Shown piece by piece: positions 52,985 to 62,253 of a DNA stretch of 64,000 nucleotides. How positions within the stretch are numbered: position 1 is the first letter of the stretch; each line of letters opens with the position of its first letter. The notes under the pieces are model-generated. The model was not told where the DNA came from. It made no database searches and saw only the letters and a program-made list of their open reading frames with translations. The stretch lies in assembly GCA_019359675.1 (NCBI GenBank), contig JAHHGX010000064.1, positions 124,001 through 188,000 on the forward strand. The letters run 5' to 3'. Source of the stretch: Calothrix sp. FI2-JRJ7. Its GTDB lineage: Bacteria > Cyanobacteriota > Cyanobacteriia > Cyanobacteriales > Nostocaceae. The position numbers and the translations under genes are program-made.

Positions 52985-53338
52985 CGTCAGTATACCTGCT
53001 TGATAGTTTACAGATAATGGTAAAATTTTTAACCACTCTGATCCCAATAATGTTTCTGTAAGTTCATTGTTGGCATACACTGGAATTTCATACTCTTGTC
53101 CATCAAGTAGTATTTTACCTTGATAAATACTAAATTTACTTTCTCCCTGTGCAGTTCGGAGTTTATCACGGCGTAAATAATTCCAACCGAAACCATTTAA
53201 ATCTTGCTTATTCATAGCTAAAAAGCCTGTAAAGCCAGTATCTAACATTATCTCCATAGGCAACTTTGAACCATTAGTTGCAACTAACTCTATTTCAAAA
53301 AATAGCTGACCTTCATCGCCGAAAACACCATAAATCAT
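52973..53338 (-). CDS. Clan AA aspartic protease (retropepsin-like)
   Basis: A 121-residue single-domain retropepsin-like protein. The catalytic motif is in EIMLDTGFTGFLAMN (DTG), followed by the flap-like strand region, LLDGQEYEIPVYANNELTET and the hydrophobic closing motif LLGSEWLKILPLSVNYQAG. It would work as a dimer. Partner genes of this type sit next to small acidic proteins in many cyanobacteria, with unknown targets. It overlaps the upstream gene by 4 bp (ATGA). Its stop overlaps the remnant of the DUF1802 end on the other strand. Confidence 0.82.
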   Translation of the reverse strand: MIYGVFGDEGQLFFEIELVATNGSKLPMEIMLDTGFTGFLAMNKQDLNGFGWNYLRRDKLRTAQGESKFSIYQGKILLDGQEYEIPVYANNELTETLLGSEWLKILPLSVNYQAGILTLGD

Positions 53339-53652
53339 ATAGTACCTGAAACTCCAGTTTCATTGATACCAAACATATGGTGAATAACATTTGGGTGCTT
53401 TTGACGTGCTTTTAAACTCGCCGTTTCTTTGTCTTTATCTATGAAATAGTCACCACTATCAGGTTCTATAGCGATATACCAGCCGTAATATTGTTCTATG
53501 AGTTCAGGAAGTAGTTTCTGAAAAATTATCTCACAGCGCTCGCTAAACGCTTCTGCTTCTGCTTCGCGTCTAGCTAATTCCTCTTTTGGAATTTGGATGT
53601 CAGGAAAAATTCTTCCTCTACGTGCGCGCGGCTTTTGTGCTGATTCGGTCAT
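53335..53652 (-). CDS. Small hypothetical protein coupled to the retropepsin
   Basis: A 105-residue protein started at the ATG at 53652; the 70 codons upstream are AT-rich junk. It has a basic N-terminus (KPRARRGRIFPDIQIPKEEL), a helical acidic middle and YGWYIAIEPDSGDYFIDKDK, then ARQKHPNVIHHMFGINETG. This pattern is common among paired genes of retropepsin-like proteins. It may be the protease's inhibitor, chaperone or substrate; none is proven. Confidence 0.7.
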   Translation of the reverse strand: MTESAQKPRARRGRIFPDIQIPKEELARREAEAEAFSERCEIIFQKLLPELIEQYYGWYIAIEPDSGDYFIDKDKETASLKARQKHPNVIHHMFGINETGVSGTI

Positions 53653-53757
53653 AATAATTTTTGCTTTTATATTGTATACAGTATATATTATAGTTATTTT
53701 GATATTACTAGTTAGTAATATTTTTTTAATTTTAGGAAGATTGAAAATTTTTCTTAC

Positions 53758-53864
53758 CTCAAGAATAATTATTATTATCATCACGTCAGAATACTTAGTT
53801 GGCAAGTAACTCTCAAATACCGCACATACTGTATACAGGCGCCAACTCAAGTAAACTTTCAATA
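53758..53864. repeat. Imperfect 106-bp direct repeat, second copy
   Basis: Partner of 51909-52014, placed about 105 bp upstream of the retropepsin operon start. The two copies bracket the scrambled operon remnant and the retropepsin pair. Confidence 0.55.
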
Positions 53865-53881
53865 GATAGTTGTATTATATT

Positions 53882-54949
53882 TTACCCCATTTTAGAGCGT
53901 AAATTAGCCATGATTCTGCCGTTGAAGAAGAAAAAGTAAGCTGGCGCCCCTCCTTTATTTAAAAGATGTTTTGCCATTTTTTTCACTTCTTTTTGTCTTT
54001 GTACCTTTTGGTCGGCTAAATAAATTCCTAATAAAGCCTGGTTAATCATTTTATGAAAATCGGTATCGGGCAATTGAGCGACGCTTTGATTGGCATTTTG
54101 AAGAAAATATGAAAATCTTTTAGTCATGACATCATGATTTTTGTAATAACAACAAAAATTTAAATCACCGTTGATTTGGTCTTCTTCTTGGTCAATTAAA
54201 TAGTCGAGTAAAATATGTAATCCTTGCACCCAAGGGAAATAACTATTTTTTACACACTGAGTTGTATCATTGGAAAAATTATCATCAAAGCCATAAGCGA
54301 TCAAACAAAAAATACCCAAAGTTGACCCTGTACAAGCGGAAAACTCATACCAACTCATTTGATAAAATTTATCCTCATACAAGTCAAATAAAGCTTTTAA
54401 CCTTGGAACTCTTTCTTCTATTTTTACGTGTTTATTAACTTGTAAATCACAGTAATAATTGGCAAGCTCATGCAAGGTAGCGGCAATTGTCCCATAAGCG
54501 GGCATTTTCTTCAATATGTTTTGGCAGTTTTCAACTAGCTTATTTAAATAACCACCATCATCTTGTTCTTCACGAAAACGATAATAATTAGTCACGCGCG
54601 CTCCTGGTGTTAAAGCATGAAACATAGACTCATGCAACGCGCGGAAGTCGTCGGGGTCAAGAGAGGTGCTGCGGTCACATAAATTATCTAGGTAATCACT
54701 AATCGTTTGATAAGCGACTATAAAATCTATTGCTTCAGACTGATGTTCTCTAGCCAATAATCCATAAATTCCTCCCCCTTCACAATGAAAGGTTTTATTT
54801 TCAATACTCATTAACGCTTGCTTGCGAAGTTCTGGATTAGGAATTCTTTGAGCTAATTCTTTCCATCTACGTAAATGCCAACGAACTGCTGGAATCACAT
54901 CTTGATAGACCCTCAGCATTAACACCCAAGGTAAGGTCGGAATATTCAT
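53882..54949 (-). CDS. DUF2600 tetraprenyl-beta-curcumene synthase-like terpene cyclase
   Basis: A 355-residue protein of the YtpB/DUF2600 family, class IB enzymes that cyclise long linear prenyl diphosphates. Visible are the Asp-rich motif in YQTISDYLDNLCDRSTSLDP, EFSACTGSTLGIFCLIAYGF, LHILLDYLIDQEEDQINGDL (second acidic cluster) and the N-terminal VIPAVRWHLRRWKELAQRIP. The start chosen is the ATG at 54949, since the frame upstream begins with TTG and has no ribosome site. No other terpene gene lies next to it. The substrate in cyanobacteria is unknown. Confidence 0.88.
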   Translation of the reverse strand: MNIPTLPWVLMLRVYQDVIPAVRWHLRRWKELAQRIPNPELRKQALMSIENKTFHCEGGGIYGLLAREHQSEAIDFIVAYQTISDYLDNLCDRSTSLDPDDFRALHESMFHALTPGARVTNYYRFREEQDDGGYLNKLVENCQNILKKMPAYGTIAATLHELANYYCDLQVNKHVKIEERVPRLKALFDLYEDKFYQMSWYEFSACTGSTLGIFCLIAYGFDDNFSNDTTQCVKNSYFPWVQGLHILLDYLIDQEEDQINGDLNFCCYYKNHDVMTKRFSYFLQNANQSVAQLPDTDFHKMINQALLGIYLADQKVQRQKEVKKMAKHLLNKGGAPAYFFFFNGRIMANLRSKMG

Positions 54950-55210
54950 AAATGTAAACAAATTTTGTGTTTATGACTACAAACTTACTTATTTAAATAG
55001 CTTGGAAAATTTTTCTGCTTGGCTATTCACGTCAACTTGCTCTAGTATTTTAATTATCCATACTTGAAGCACCATCCCTCTAATGAAAGAAATGGCGCCT
55101 TTTAATATAATTCGTTCAAAGAGAATGTTTTAAAAATACGTTTTGGTGTCATACTGAACACAGTGAAGCATCTGGTGCGTATACATGTCATTAAATCTGG
55201 TGACAGGCGC

Positions 55211-55387
55211 CCTCTCTACTCTGTGCCCTCTGTGTCTCTGTGGTAATAATATTAACCAAATGATATCTGGTACATTAATAAGGCTTTTAAAACATCCAGG
55301 ACTTACGATATTGTCACAATTAAGAGCTGGTGCGTGACGCTACAAGTCTTATAACTACGTTGAAATTTTTTAGTAGCGTCACACACC
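55211..55387. repeat. Two dispersed hairpin elements
   Basis: 55211-55244 carries the CTCTGTG/CTCTGTGG type seen at 2007. GGTGCGTGACGCTAC (55329-55343) pairs with GTAGCGTCACACACC (55373-55387) with one mismatch. These lie 17 bp after the nicotinamidase-like stop, in a 450-bp gap without genes, so the second is likely its terminator. Confidence 0.5.
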
Positions 55388-55403
55388 CTACTGTTTTATG
55401 TGT

Positions 55404-56423
55404 TCAAAACTTATAACTCGATTTTATAATATTCATCCCTGCTGCTGCGAACCGTTTAAATGCTTCATCAGCAGCTTGGGTATAGTCAACCACATTTTTA
55501 ACTACTACAGGAGAGGTGCAATCTTCTAAAAGGTATATTTTCTTAGCTAAGTTTGCATCTGTTTGCTTAATTTCTGTTAACAAGTCGTCTATTGTCCAAG
55601 CGACACAGTGACTTTTTGCCTGCCCACCAATTATTACAATATCATATTGCAATAGTTGTTTAATCAAACGTGTATTTTTTTCTGCAATTGTACGGTTATC
55701 AAAGCTTGTCGCTACTTCTGGTCGTAATACTGAGTAATTTTCTGTTAAAGGATTATTTCCTTTGATTTCAAACTGTGTTTGACTGCTACGCGCGATTGAA
55801 TGGAAAAATATTGCTTCTTCTACTGCTGATACTAATGCATGACCAATACCGCCTAATATTGAATGGTAAGGCCAAACAGTTAAAGGATATTTGCCGTTTT
55901 GAGTTAATTCTTTAACGTAATGATAAGCGTGTTTTTGTAGTAGTTCGTAATCCCAGCCTAAGCTGAAGGCTACACCTGGGTTAACTTTCCATATACCTTT
56001 GTCAATATCTGCGGGTGTAATGTTTGTTGCTGCTGGTGTTGGATTTTGACCGCTATCATTTACCCAAAATATGGGATGAAATATTTGCATTGCTGTATGG
56101 GTATCTAGCGTTGGTACAATTGTTGTTATTGACCCTAGGTTACGATAGATAAATTCACATAAGCGGATGTTGTCTTCTACAGCAGCTTTACCAGATTGTC
56201 CTCCTACGAATAATTCAAATCCTGGAAGGCAAAATGTATTTTGTACATCTATTAATAGTAAACAAATACGTTTTTTATCTTGTGACGCTGGTTTTATATT
56301 ATGCTTTTTTGCCCATTCGTTTGCTTCGGCGCCTCGTTGTTGGTAGGGGACGCGGTAGACTTCGCTGACTGTTTCTGGTTTGAAGTGCGAGGGAATGAGT
56401 AGTTGGGCTGCTGGGGTGTTCAT
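55404..56423 (-). CDS. Isochorismatase/nicotinamidase superfamily hydrolase
   Basis: A 339-residue cysteine hydrolase, longer than a typical PncA (about 210). The Asp-Lys-Cys triad is suggested by LLLIDVQNTFCLPG (Asp), the Lys in WKVNPG or nearby, and GGQAKSHCVAWTIDDLL (nucleophile Cys). Metal ligands fit PTLDTHTAMQIFHPIFW. A 55-residue N-terminal extension (FKPETVSEVYRVPYQQRG) and an insertion (YPLTVWPYHSILGGIGHALV) match a long cyanobacterial subgroup. It could be a nicotinamidase for NAD salvage or act on another amide. Confidence 0.85.
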   Translation of the reverse strand: MNTPAAQLLIPSHFKPETVSEVYRVPYQQRGAEANEWAKKHNIKPASQDKKRICLLLIDVQNTFCLPGFELFVGGQSGKAAVEDNIRLCEFIYRNLGSITTIVPTLDTHTAMQIFHPIFWVNDSGQNPTPAATNITPADIDKGIWKVNPGVAFSLGWDYELLQKHAYHYVKELTQNGKYPLTVWPYHSILGGIGHALVSAVEEAIFFHSIARSSQTQFEIKGNNPLTENYSVLRPEVATSFDNRTIAEKNTRLIKQLLQYDIVIIGGQAKSHCVAWTIDDLLTEIKQTDANLAKKIYLLEDCTSPVVVKNVVDYTQAADEAFKRFAAAGMNIIKSSYKF

Positions 56424-56546
56424 AAGTTATTTTTATAACTATTTAAAATAATTTATACTTAGTTAACGTCACCATAATAACGTAGTGCCAAAAATTTTAG
56501 ATAGTTTTTATGATTTATAAATGTGTTTTTTTATGCTTATACTGAA

Positions 56547-56568
56547 GAACGGGCAGGGATGCCCGTTC
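56547..56568. terminator. Hairpin after the cupin gene
   Basis: GAACGGGCA / TGCCCGTTC with a 4-base loop, 27 bp after the cupin stop on the minus strand. Confidence 0.6.
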
Positions 56569-56594
56569 CACAAGAGGTTAATTTTAGTTTTTAA

Positions 56595-57047
56595 TTAAAG
56601 TAGTGGCGCCGATGTGTTGATTGTTTTTAAGTTCTCAAGTGCAGATTTTGCGGCTTCTAAGTCGTAAGGAAATGGTCTACCGCGTGTTACGTAGTCTAAT
56701 GGTTGGACTGGACGATGACGTAGTACTGCATTCACTACTACACATGCTTCTGAACTAAAATTAATAACGCCGTGTAATACTCCTGGTGGAATTATTGCTA
56801 CGGCTGGTTGTTTTTCGCTTAGGGGAATATACTGATACTTTTTGTCGATGAGTGTAACCAATACGAATTCGCCTTTGACTACTAATATTTGGTCGGTTTG
56901 TGATTTGTGTACGAACAAGTCATCTACTGCATGAGGGGGTACTTGCACAAGCATAGTTTCGTTGCTCGCTTGCGGGGTGAAAAATTGCGCCATTCCCCCT
57001 TTGATTGATTCTAGATGGCGAATTGTAATTCCTCTAGGCTTATTCAT
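56595..57047 (-). CDS. Cupin-fold protein (RmlC-like)
   Basis: A 150-residue single-cupin protein with HKSQTDQILVVKGEFVLVTL, IIPPGVLHGVINFSSEACVV and VLRHRPVQPLDYVTRGRPFP. The pattern recalls the sugar 3,5-epimerase/WxcM-like group, in which a His and a Glu or Tyr act on keto sugars. Only one metal-type His is obvious, so it may be a binding protein. It lies upstream of the nicotinamidase-like gene on the same strand, 170 bp apart. Confidence 0.75.
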   Translation of the reverse strand: MNKPRGITIRHLESIKGGMAQFFTPQASNETMLVQVPPHAVDDLFVHKSQTDQILVVKGEFVLVTLIDKKYQYIPLSEKQPAVAIIPPGVLHGVINFSSEACVVVNAVLRHRPVQPLDYVTRGRPFPYDLEAAKSALENLKTINTSAPLL

Positions 57048-57229
57048 GTTAAATACCTATAAATAATTTTTTTTGAGTGTGTGTATTATTTAGCTGTATA
57101 AATTGTAGCTAGCAAAAAAGCTGAACATCTTAAGAACTGAGTGCTTTCTTTTATCTTAGATGTTCAGCTATGAAAAATTGTTGCAAAAGCAACAAATATT
57201 GACTAACTGTGATATGTATTTTACAAAGT

Positions 57230-58816
57230 TCAGCCCATAGATACAGTCAAATTGTTGGGTTCGCCTAAGTTACCTTGCATAACTACACCACGATTATTTG
57301 CCGACATGTGTCGCAAAATAATGTATATTGACTCAACTTTGTCACTGGCGCCTGCTTTATCAGCAATTTGCGCTAGTGTCATAGGTGCTTTTTCGCTTTG
57401 CAATACGTCGATGACTTTTGTTTGTAAGTCTAATATTACTGCGGCTGCTTTTTTACCTGCTTCTACACCTGGTTGATGGTAAGCGTTTATGTTTACCAAA
57501 CTTGCATAATAACCAACCGTTCGGTCATATAATGCAATTAAGGCACCGACTGTACGAGGGTTAACTTCAGGAATTGTGACGGTAATGGAGTCACGATGGT
57601 TTTCGTATAATGCTTGACGCGAACCTTGGAGGAAACCAGAGAGGTAATCACCAGAGGTAATACCTGGTTCGAGTTCAGGAGATGCTCCCTCACGGTCTTT
57701 CAATACTTCAATAAAGGTAAGGAAGAAGTTTGGTACACCTTCGCGTAACTGTTGAACGTAAGCGTGTTGGTCGGTAGAGCCTTTATTACCATATACAGCA
57801 ATACCCTGATGAACGATATTACCGTCAAGGTCTTTTTCTTTTCCTAAAGATTCCATGACGAGTTGCTGCAAGTAACGACTAAATAGCAGCAAGCTGTCTT
57901 TATAGGGTAGAACGACCATATCCTTCTCACCCTTCCCGTTACCTGCGTAATACCATGCTAAAGCTAGCATTGCAGCAGGATTTTTCTTGATATCGGCAAT
58001 GCGTGTAGCATCGTCCATTTCTTTGGCGCCTTCGAGCATTTCTTTAATATCAATGCCTTGAAGTGCAGCAGGTACTAACCCAACGGTAGACATGGACGAA
58101 GTGCGTCCACCAACCCAATCATACATTGGAAAGCGCATTAGCCAGTTTTCGTTTTTGGCTTGGTCGTCTAGCTTACTACCTGGCATGGTAATAGCAACGG
58201 CGTAATTCGCAAAATCTAAATTTTGTCCCGCATAAGCTTTTTTAACTTCCAACATGCCGTTACGCGGTTCGGGAGTACCACCAGATTTAGAGATTACTAA
58301 AACTAAAGTACTAGAAAGTTTATTACGTAGATGCGTGAGAATCTTGTCAATGCCAGTGGGGTCTGTATTATCGATAAAATGAATTGCTAAAGGAGGAAAA
58401 TCGGGGGCAAGGGCTTCAGCGACAAATTCGGGACCAAGTGCAGAACCACCGATACCGATAGAGATAATATCAGTAAAGCGTGCAGCTTTGGGAGGATGAA
58501 TTCCACCAGTGTGAACTTTTTCGGCGAAAACTTCGATTTGTTCGATTGAACTCACAATTTCTTGTGTCAGTTCGGGAGTTGGCGCCAAATCAGGATTTCG
58601 CAGCCAGTAGTGTCCAACCATGCGGTCTTCGTCGGGGTTTGCAATGGCGCCCTTTTCAAGCTCCGCCATATCCGCGAAAGCCTTCTCGAACTTTGGTTGC
58701 AACGCCTCTACGAACGCATTATCAAAGCGCATCCGACTAATATCGAGGTAAAACCCCAATCCTTCGTGGTAATATAACCATTCCTGGTATCGCTGCCAAA
58801 GTGTCGAAGCGTCCAT
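57230..58816 (-). CDS. pgi: Glucose-6-phosphate isomerase
   Basis: Interconverts glucose-6-phosphate and fructose-6-phosphate in glycolysis and the pentose cycle. The 528 residues carry the SIS-domain motifs [50 protein letters not shown], the active-site loop [18 protein letters not shown] and the late Lys region [19 protein letters not shown]. The C-terminus (about 470-528, [20 protein letters not shown]) is the extension typical of cyanobacterial enzymes. The start ATG at 58816 is conserved in length. Confidence 0.95.
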   Translation of the reverse strand: MDASTLWQRYQEWLYYHEGLGFYLDISRMRFDNAFVEALQPKFEKAFADMAELEKGAIANPDEDRMVGHYWLRNPDLAPTPELTQEIVSSIEQIEVFAEKVHTGGIHPPKAARFTDIISIGIGGSALGPEFVAEALAPDFPPLAIHFIDNTDPTGIDKILTHLRNKLSSTLVLVISKSGGTPEPRNGMLEVKKAYAGQNLDFANYAVAITMPGSKLDDQAKNENWLMRFPMYDWVGGRTSSMSTVGLVPAALQGIDIKEMLEGAKEMDDATRIADIKKNPAAMLALAWYYAGNGKGEKDMVVLPYKDSLLLFSRYLQQLVMESLGKEKDLDGNIVHQGIAVYGNKGSTDQHAYVQQLREGVPNFFLTFIEVLKDREGASPELEPGITSGDYLSGFLQGSRQALYENHRDSITVTIPEVNPRTVGALIALYDRTVGYYASLVNINAYHQPGVEAGKKAAAVILDLQTKVIDVLQSEKAPMTLAQIADKAGASDKVESIYIILRHMSANNRGVVMQGNLGEPNNLTVSMG

Positions 58817-58900
58817 AGGGAAATCTCAAGTAAGTTTTATCAAGAACAAGTTTAAGGTAAGGACTGGCTTATCCCATTCAACCTTATACAGTTTTAAGTC

Positions 58901-59176
58901 TTATGCCATCTGCTCGCCCTTAACATCTGGCATAGGTATAACTCGCAAAAACTTAACAATTTCACCCCGTAGCTCAATACCAATAAGGTATCTATCGAGG
59001 CTAAATCGGTAAAATATGCCTTCACCATCAATTTGCCGTAACTGTGGTAAGTAGTGCAGTTGCCCTCTTTGGGGAAACTCCACAAATGCTAAATTATATA
59101 CCTGCTGGTAAATAGTAGGTTCCAAACGACGTAAATCGTTTAAGAAAGACCGCTCATAGCGTACTTCGATATTCAC
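58901..59176 (-). CDS. RelE/ParE-superfamily toxin
   Basis: A 91-residue protein with the small alpha-beta toxin fold: YERSFLNDLRRLEPTIYQQV, YLPQLRQIDGEGIFYRFSLD, RYLIGIELRGEIVKFLRVIP. The final VKFLRVIPMPD strand is typical of the ParE/RelE-like group. It is preceded by a small antitoxin gene 18 bp away in the same direction. The target is uncertain: ribosome-bound mRNA for RelE or gyrase for ParE. It sits convergent with nothing and upstream of the pgi gene. Confidence 0.8.
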   Translation of the reverse strand: MNIEVRYERSFLNDLRRLEPTIYQQVYNLAFVEFPQRGQLHYLPQLRQIDGEGIFYRFSLDRYLIGIELRGEIVKFLRVIPMPDVKGEQMA

Positions 59177-59194
59177 GCTTCCATTTTCCCCTTT

Positions 59195-59392
59195 TCACGT
59201 CATTGTCAGGTATCGCATCGCTTCCTCATGGGTTAGTGCATCCCACGGTTGCTGCAATTGTTTAACGGACTGTATCGCTTTGAGAACTTTGTAGTCACAA
59301 TGCAAGGCATAAACTACACTCCAAACTAGTTGGAGTTCGTCATCGGTCATTTGTTCTATTAGTCCATGCAACTGGGGTCGCAGCACACTCAT
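59195..59392 (-). CDS. Small antitoxin of the RelE/ParE pair
   Basis: A 65-residue protein, mostly helical, with EQMTDDELQLVWSVVYALHC and a C-terminal PWDALTHEEAMRYLT that would bind the toxin. The layout (antitoxin first, toxin 18 bp later) is typical. No DNA-binding motif is certain. Confidence 0.7.
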   Translation of the reverse strand: MSVLRPQLHGLIEQMTDDELQLVWSVVYALHCDYKVLKAIQSVKQLQQPWDALTHEEAMRYLTMT

Positions 59393-59654
59393 AAATAAGC
59401 TCTTTATCGCAACTAATCTTTATAATTCCCAAAAAATGCATAAAAATAAGTCTTGTTATTGTAAAGATAATATGTAATGATTAATGGTTTTTACTAGAAT
59501 CAATGCCAACATAGGCGGTATTGAATTTGACATTTAACTTGCCAATGTTAATTTCAGTATCTTTACAAAGTCTATTTTTTGGATACTATTCTTGCAGGAC
59601 GTAAAAATTCTTATGTTTAATCAGGCTTCATAACCCAGTAAATGTAAAATCAGT

Positions 59655-60971
59655 ATGCAAAACATCGAAAAAACTAGCTTTAACAAACGTATTAAGTCTA
59701 AATTTGGGCTTATTCGCAGCAATATCCTCTTCATGGCTCTTTGCAGTGTCGGGTTGTTTGTAACTGGATGTGGTGGTACTAACACGGGTGGTACTGGCGC
59801 CACAAATCAAGATGCTTCAGGAGGTGCTTCTGGCAACACTGTTAAAATTATGTCCAGCTTTCCCCTAACAGGTAGTTCTGTCGGTCAAACCCAAACAATC
59901 GTCAACAGTATCAAACAAGCACTCGACGAGACTAACTCAACAGTTTGTGATGGTAAGCTCAAAATTGAATATGAGTCTTTAGACGGTGCAACTGCAGCAA
60001 GCGGAAAATGGGATGCTGCTAGAGAAGCTGAAAACGCAAATAGAGCAGTCTCAGACCCCAATGTTGTCGCGTATATCGGTACTTTTAACTCCGGCGCCGC
60101 CAAAATTTCAATTCCCATCCTCAACCAAGCCAACTTAGTAATGGTCAGTCCAGCAAATACCGCTGTGGGCTTAACTAAACCAGGTGGAGAACCAGGGGAA
60201 CCCGAAAAATACTACCCCAATGGCAAGCGAAATTATGTGCGCGTAGTTCCTGCTGATGATTTACAAGGTTCTGCAGCAGCAAATTGGGCAAAATCACTCG
60301 GAGTCAAAAGAGTTTACATCCTCGATGACCAAGAAGTTTACGGCAAAGGACTAGCTGATGTATTTGAAGCTACTGCCAAAAAACTTGGTATCGAAGTTTT
60401 AGGACACGAAGGTATTGATGCCAGAGCAACAGACTATAGAGCATTGATGAATAAAATCAAAGCCGTCAATCCAGATATGATTTATTTTGGTGGTATTACC
60501 CAAAATAACGCTGGGCAGTTAATTAAAGACATGCGTAACGTTGGGATGACACAAGATAAAGTCAAATTTATGAGTCCCGATGGTACATATGAACAAGCTT
60601 TAATTGACGCAGGAGGCAAAGATGCAGAAGGTGTGTTGGCAACTTTTGGTGGTATTGCACCTAAACAGTTAACAGGTGCTGGTAAAGCTTGGTATGACAG
60701 CTATAAGAAGAAATTTAACGCTGAACCTGAAGCTTATGCTGCATATGGTTACGAAGCTGCCAAAGTAGTTATTAATGGCATTGGCAAAGTTTGTAAAAAT
60801 GACCGCGTGGCGATTCGTGATGCTGTTTTGGGAACAAAAGACTACAAAGGTATACTTGGTAGTTGGAGTTTTGACGCGAATGGTGATACAACTTTAACCA
60901 CAATGTCTGGTAATAACGTCAAGAACAACAAATGGGAATTTGTTACCGTGCTGGACGCTAAAGCCAAATAA
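59655..60971 (+). CDS. Amino-acid ABC importer, periplasmic substrate-binding lipoprotein
   Basis: A 438-residue protein with a lipobox (FVTGC, Cys39) and a Gly/Thr/Ser linker. Leu/Ile/Val-type binding folds follow: VKIMSSFPLTGSSVGQTQTI, VAYIGTFNSGAAKISIPILN, VMVSPANTAVGLTKPGG, KRVYILDDQEVYGKGLADVF and YFGGITQNNAGQLIKDMRNV. The downstream genes encode LivH-, LivM- and LivG-like parts, so this is the receptor of a branched-chain or neutral amino-acid (Nat-like) importer. Its exact preference is not readable. It is separated from the permease genes by a long hairpin. Confidence 0.92.
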   Translation: MQNIEKTSFNKRIKSKFGLIRSNILFMALCSVGLFVTGCGGTNTGGTGATNQDASGGASGNTVKIMSSFPLTGSSVGQTQTIVNSIKQALDETNSTVCDGKLKIEYESLDGATAASGKWDAAREAENANRAVSDPNVVAYIGTFNSGAAKISIPILNQANLVMVSPANTAVGLTKPGGEPGEPEKYYPNGKRNYVRVVPADDLQGSAAANWAKSLGVKRVYILDDQEVYGKGLADVFEATAKKLGIEVLGHEGIDARATDYRALMNKIKAVNPDMIYFGGITQNNAGQLIKDMRNVGMTQDKVKFMSPDGTYEQALIDAGGKDAEGVLATFGGIAPKQLTGAGKAWYDSYKKKFNAEPEAYAAYGYEAAKVVINGIGKVCKNDRVAIRDAVLGTKDYKGILGSWSFDANGDTTLTTMSGNNVKNNKWEFVTVLDAKAK

Positions 60972-60994
60972 TTTCTCGTATAAAAAATTTCAAC

Positions 60995-61062
60995 GTAGGG
61001 TGCGTGAAAGCAGTTTAATGTATCATTTTATTGTAGATTGTAATAGCTTTCACGCACCCTAC
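60995..61062. terminator. Long perfect inverted repeat between receptor and permease genes
   Basis: GTAGGGTGCGTGAAAGC (60995-61011) / GCTTTCACGCACCCTAC (61046-61062), 17-bp perfect arms with a 34-base loop. It may reduce read-through so that the receptor mRNA is made in excess over the permease, as is common in such operons. Confidence 0.6.
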
Positions 61063-61099
61063 CTAGTGATAATAATATCAACCAACACATAAAACAACT

Positions 61100-62230
61100 A
61101 TGATAAAATCACTCCAGAAAGTATCTAAGAGTAATTCGCTAGGTAAGAAATCATTAAGCGGTTGGCAAAAAATTGTTTTATATATAGTTATAGCTTATTT
61201 AGTTTTATTACTGGCGCCAATTGCAGGGTTTGATTTAGCAAGAATTATAGGCGAAATCAAAAGTAACCCTGCTCTTTTAGTACAACAGCTATTAATCGGA
61301 CTTGTGAACGGTGCAATTATTGCGATTATTGCATTAGGTTACACAATGGTTTACGGCATCATCGAGTTGATTAACTTTGCTCACGGCGATTTATACATGT
61401 TAGGTGCATTTGCATCACTAACTGTTATCGGTGCTTTTGGAATTACTGATGGCACCTCATTTCAAGCTAGTATTGGGGCTATAATAATAGCTTTGATTGT
61501 TAGCTGTCTTTTATGCGCTTCCTTAAATATATTAACTGAGAAGTACGCCTACCGACCATTACGAAATGCCCCACGATTGGCGCCTTTAATTTCGGCAATT
61601 GGAGTTTCGTTCATTTTTCAAAATATTGGACTGTTCTGGGGTGGCTTAAAGTCATTTATCCCTGTAATGGGTGTAAACGCCGCAGCACCAAAGAACTTCC
61701 CAGACTTATTACCGCGTATAGATATTTTCAAAGCATTAGGAATTGAAACCAGTATTCAATTCACAACTAAAGACTTAATCGTATTGGTGACTGCACTAGT
61801 TTTAATGGTAGGGCTACATTCATTTGTACAGTTTACATCTTGGGGTAAAGCAATGCGCGCAACTGCCCAAAATCGAGATGCAGCTAAAATGATGGGTATT
61901 AATGTAGATGGCATTATTATACTGACTTTTTTAATTGGTGGTTGTTTAGCAGGAGCAGCAGGGCTATTAGTCGGACTTTATAACAATACGATTGTATTTA
62001 CAATGGGTTTTACCGCTGGGTTACGAGCATTCACCGCAGCAGTTTTAGGAGGAATTGGCAATATTGTAGGTGCCATGTTAGGGGGATTATTAATTGGATT
62101 ACTCTCAGCTATAAGCGATCAATATTTCTCAAGTCGATGGACAAATGCTTGGGTGTTTGCGGTTTTGGTGATAATTTTGGCGTTCCGACCAGGTGGTCTA
62201 CTTGGTGATAGCGCACAAGAAAAGGTTTAA
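61100..62230 (+). CDS. Amino-acid ABC importer, LivH-like permease
   Basis: A 376-residue membrane protein with about eight or nine hydrophobic segments. LVNGAIIAIIALGYTMVYGI, INFAHGDLYMLGAF, TEKYAYRPLRNAPRLAPLIS, KAMRATAQNRDAAKMMGINV and GLRAFTAAVLGGIGNIVGAM are hallmarks of LivH. The roughly 60-residue N-terminal extension with one extra helix is common in cyanobacteria. It is followed by the LivM-like gene 23 bp later. Confidence 0.92.
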   Translation: MIKSLQKVSKSNSLGKKSLSGWQKIVLYIVIAYLVLLLAPIAGFDLARIIGEIKSNPALLVQQLLIGLVNGAIIAIIALGYTMVYGIIELINFAHGDLYMLGAFASLTVIGAFGITDGTSFQASIGAIIIALIVSCLLCASLNILTEKYAYRPLRNAPRLAPLISAIGVSFIFQNIGLFWGGLKSFIPVMGVNAAAPKNFPDLLPRIDIFKALGIETSIQFTTKDLIVLVTALVLMVGLHSFVQFTSWGKAMRATAQNRDAAKMMGINVDGIIILTFLIGGCLAGAAGLLVGLYNNTIVFTMGFTAGLRAFTAAVLGGIGNIVGAMLGGLLIGLLSAISDQYFSSRWTNAWVFAVLVIILAFRPGGLLGDSAQEKV

Positions 62231-62253
62231 CAAGAAAGATATAAGTAATCACC

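Noticed and set aside
53653-53862. Longer N-terminus for the small gene upstream of the retropepsin
   Set aside because: The codons are AT-rich with Ile/Lys runs and lie in the direct repeat; the ATG at 53652 begins normal protein sequence.
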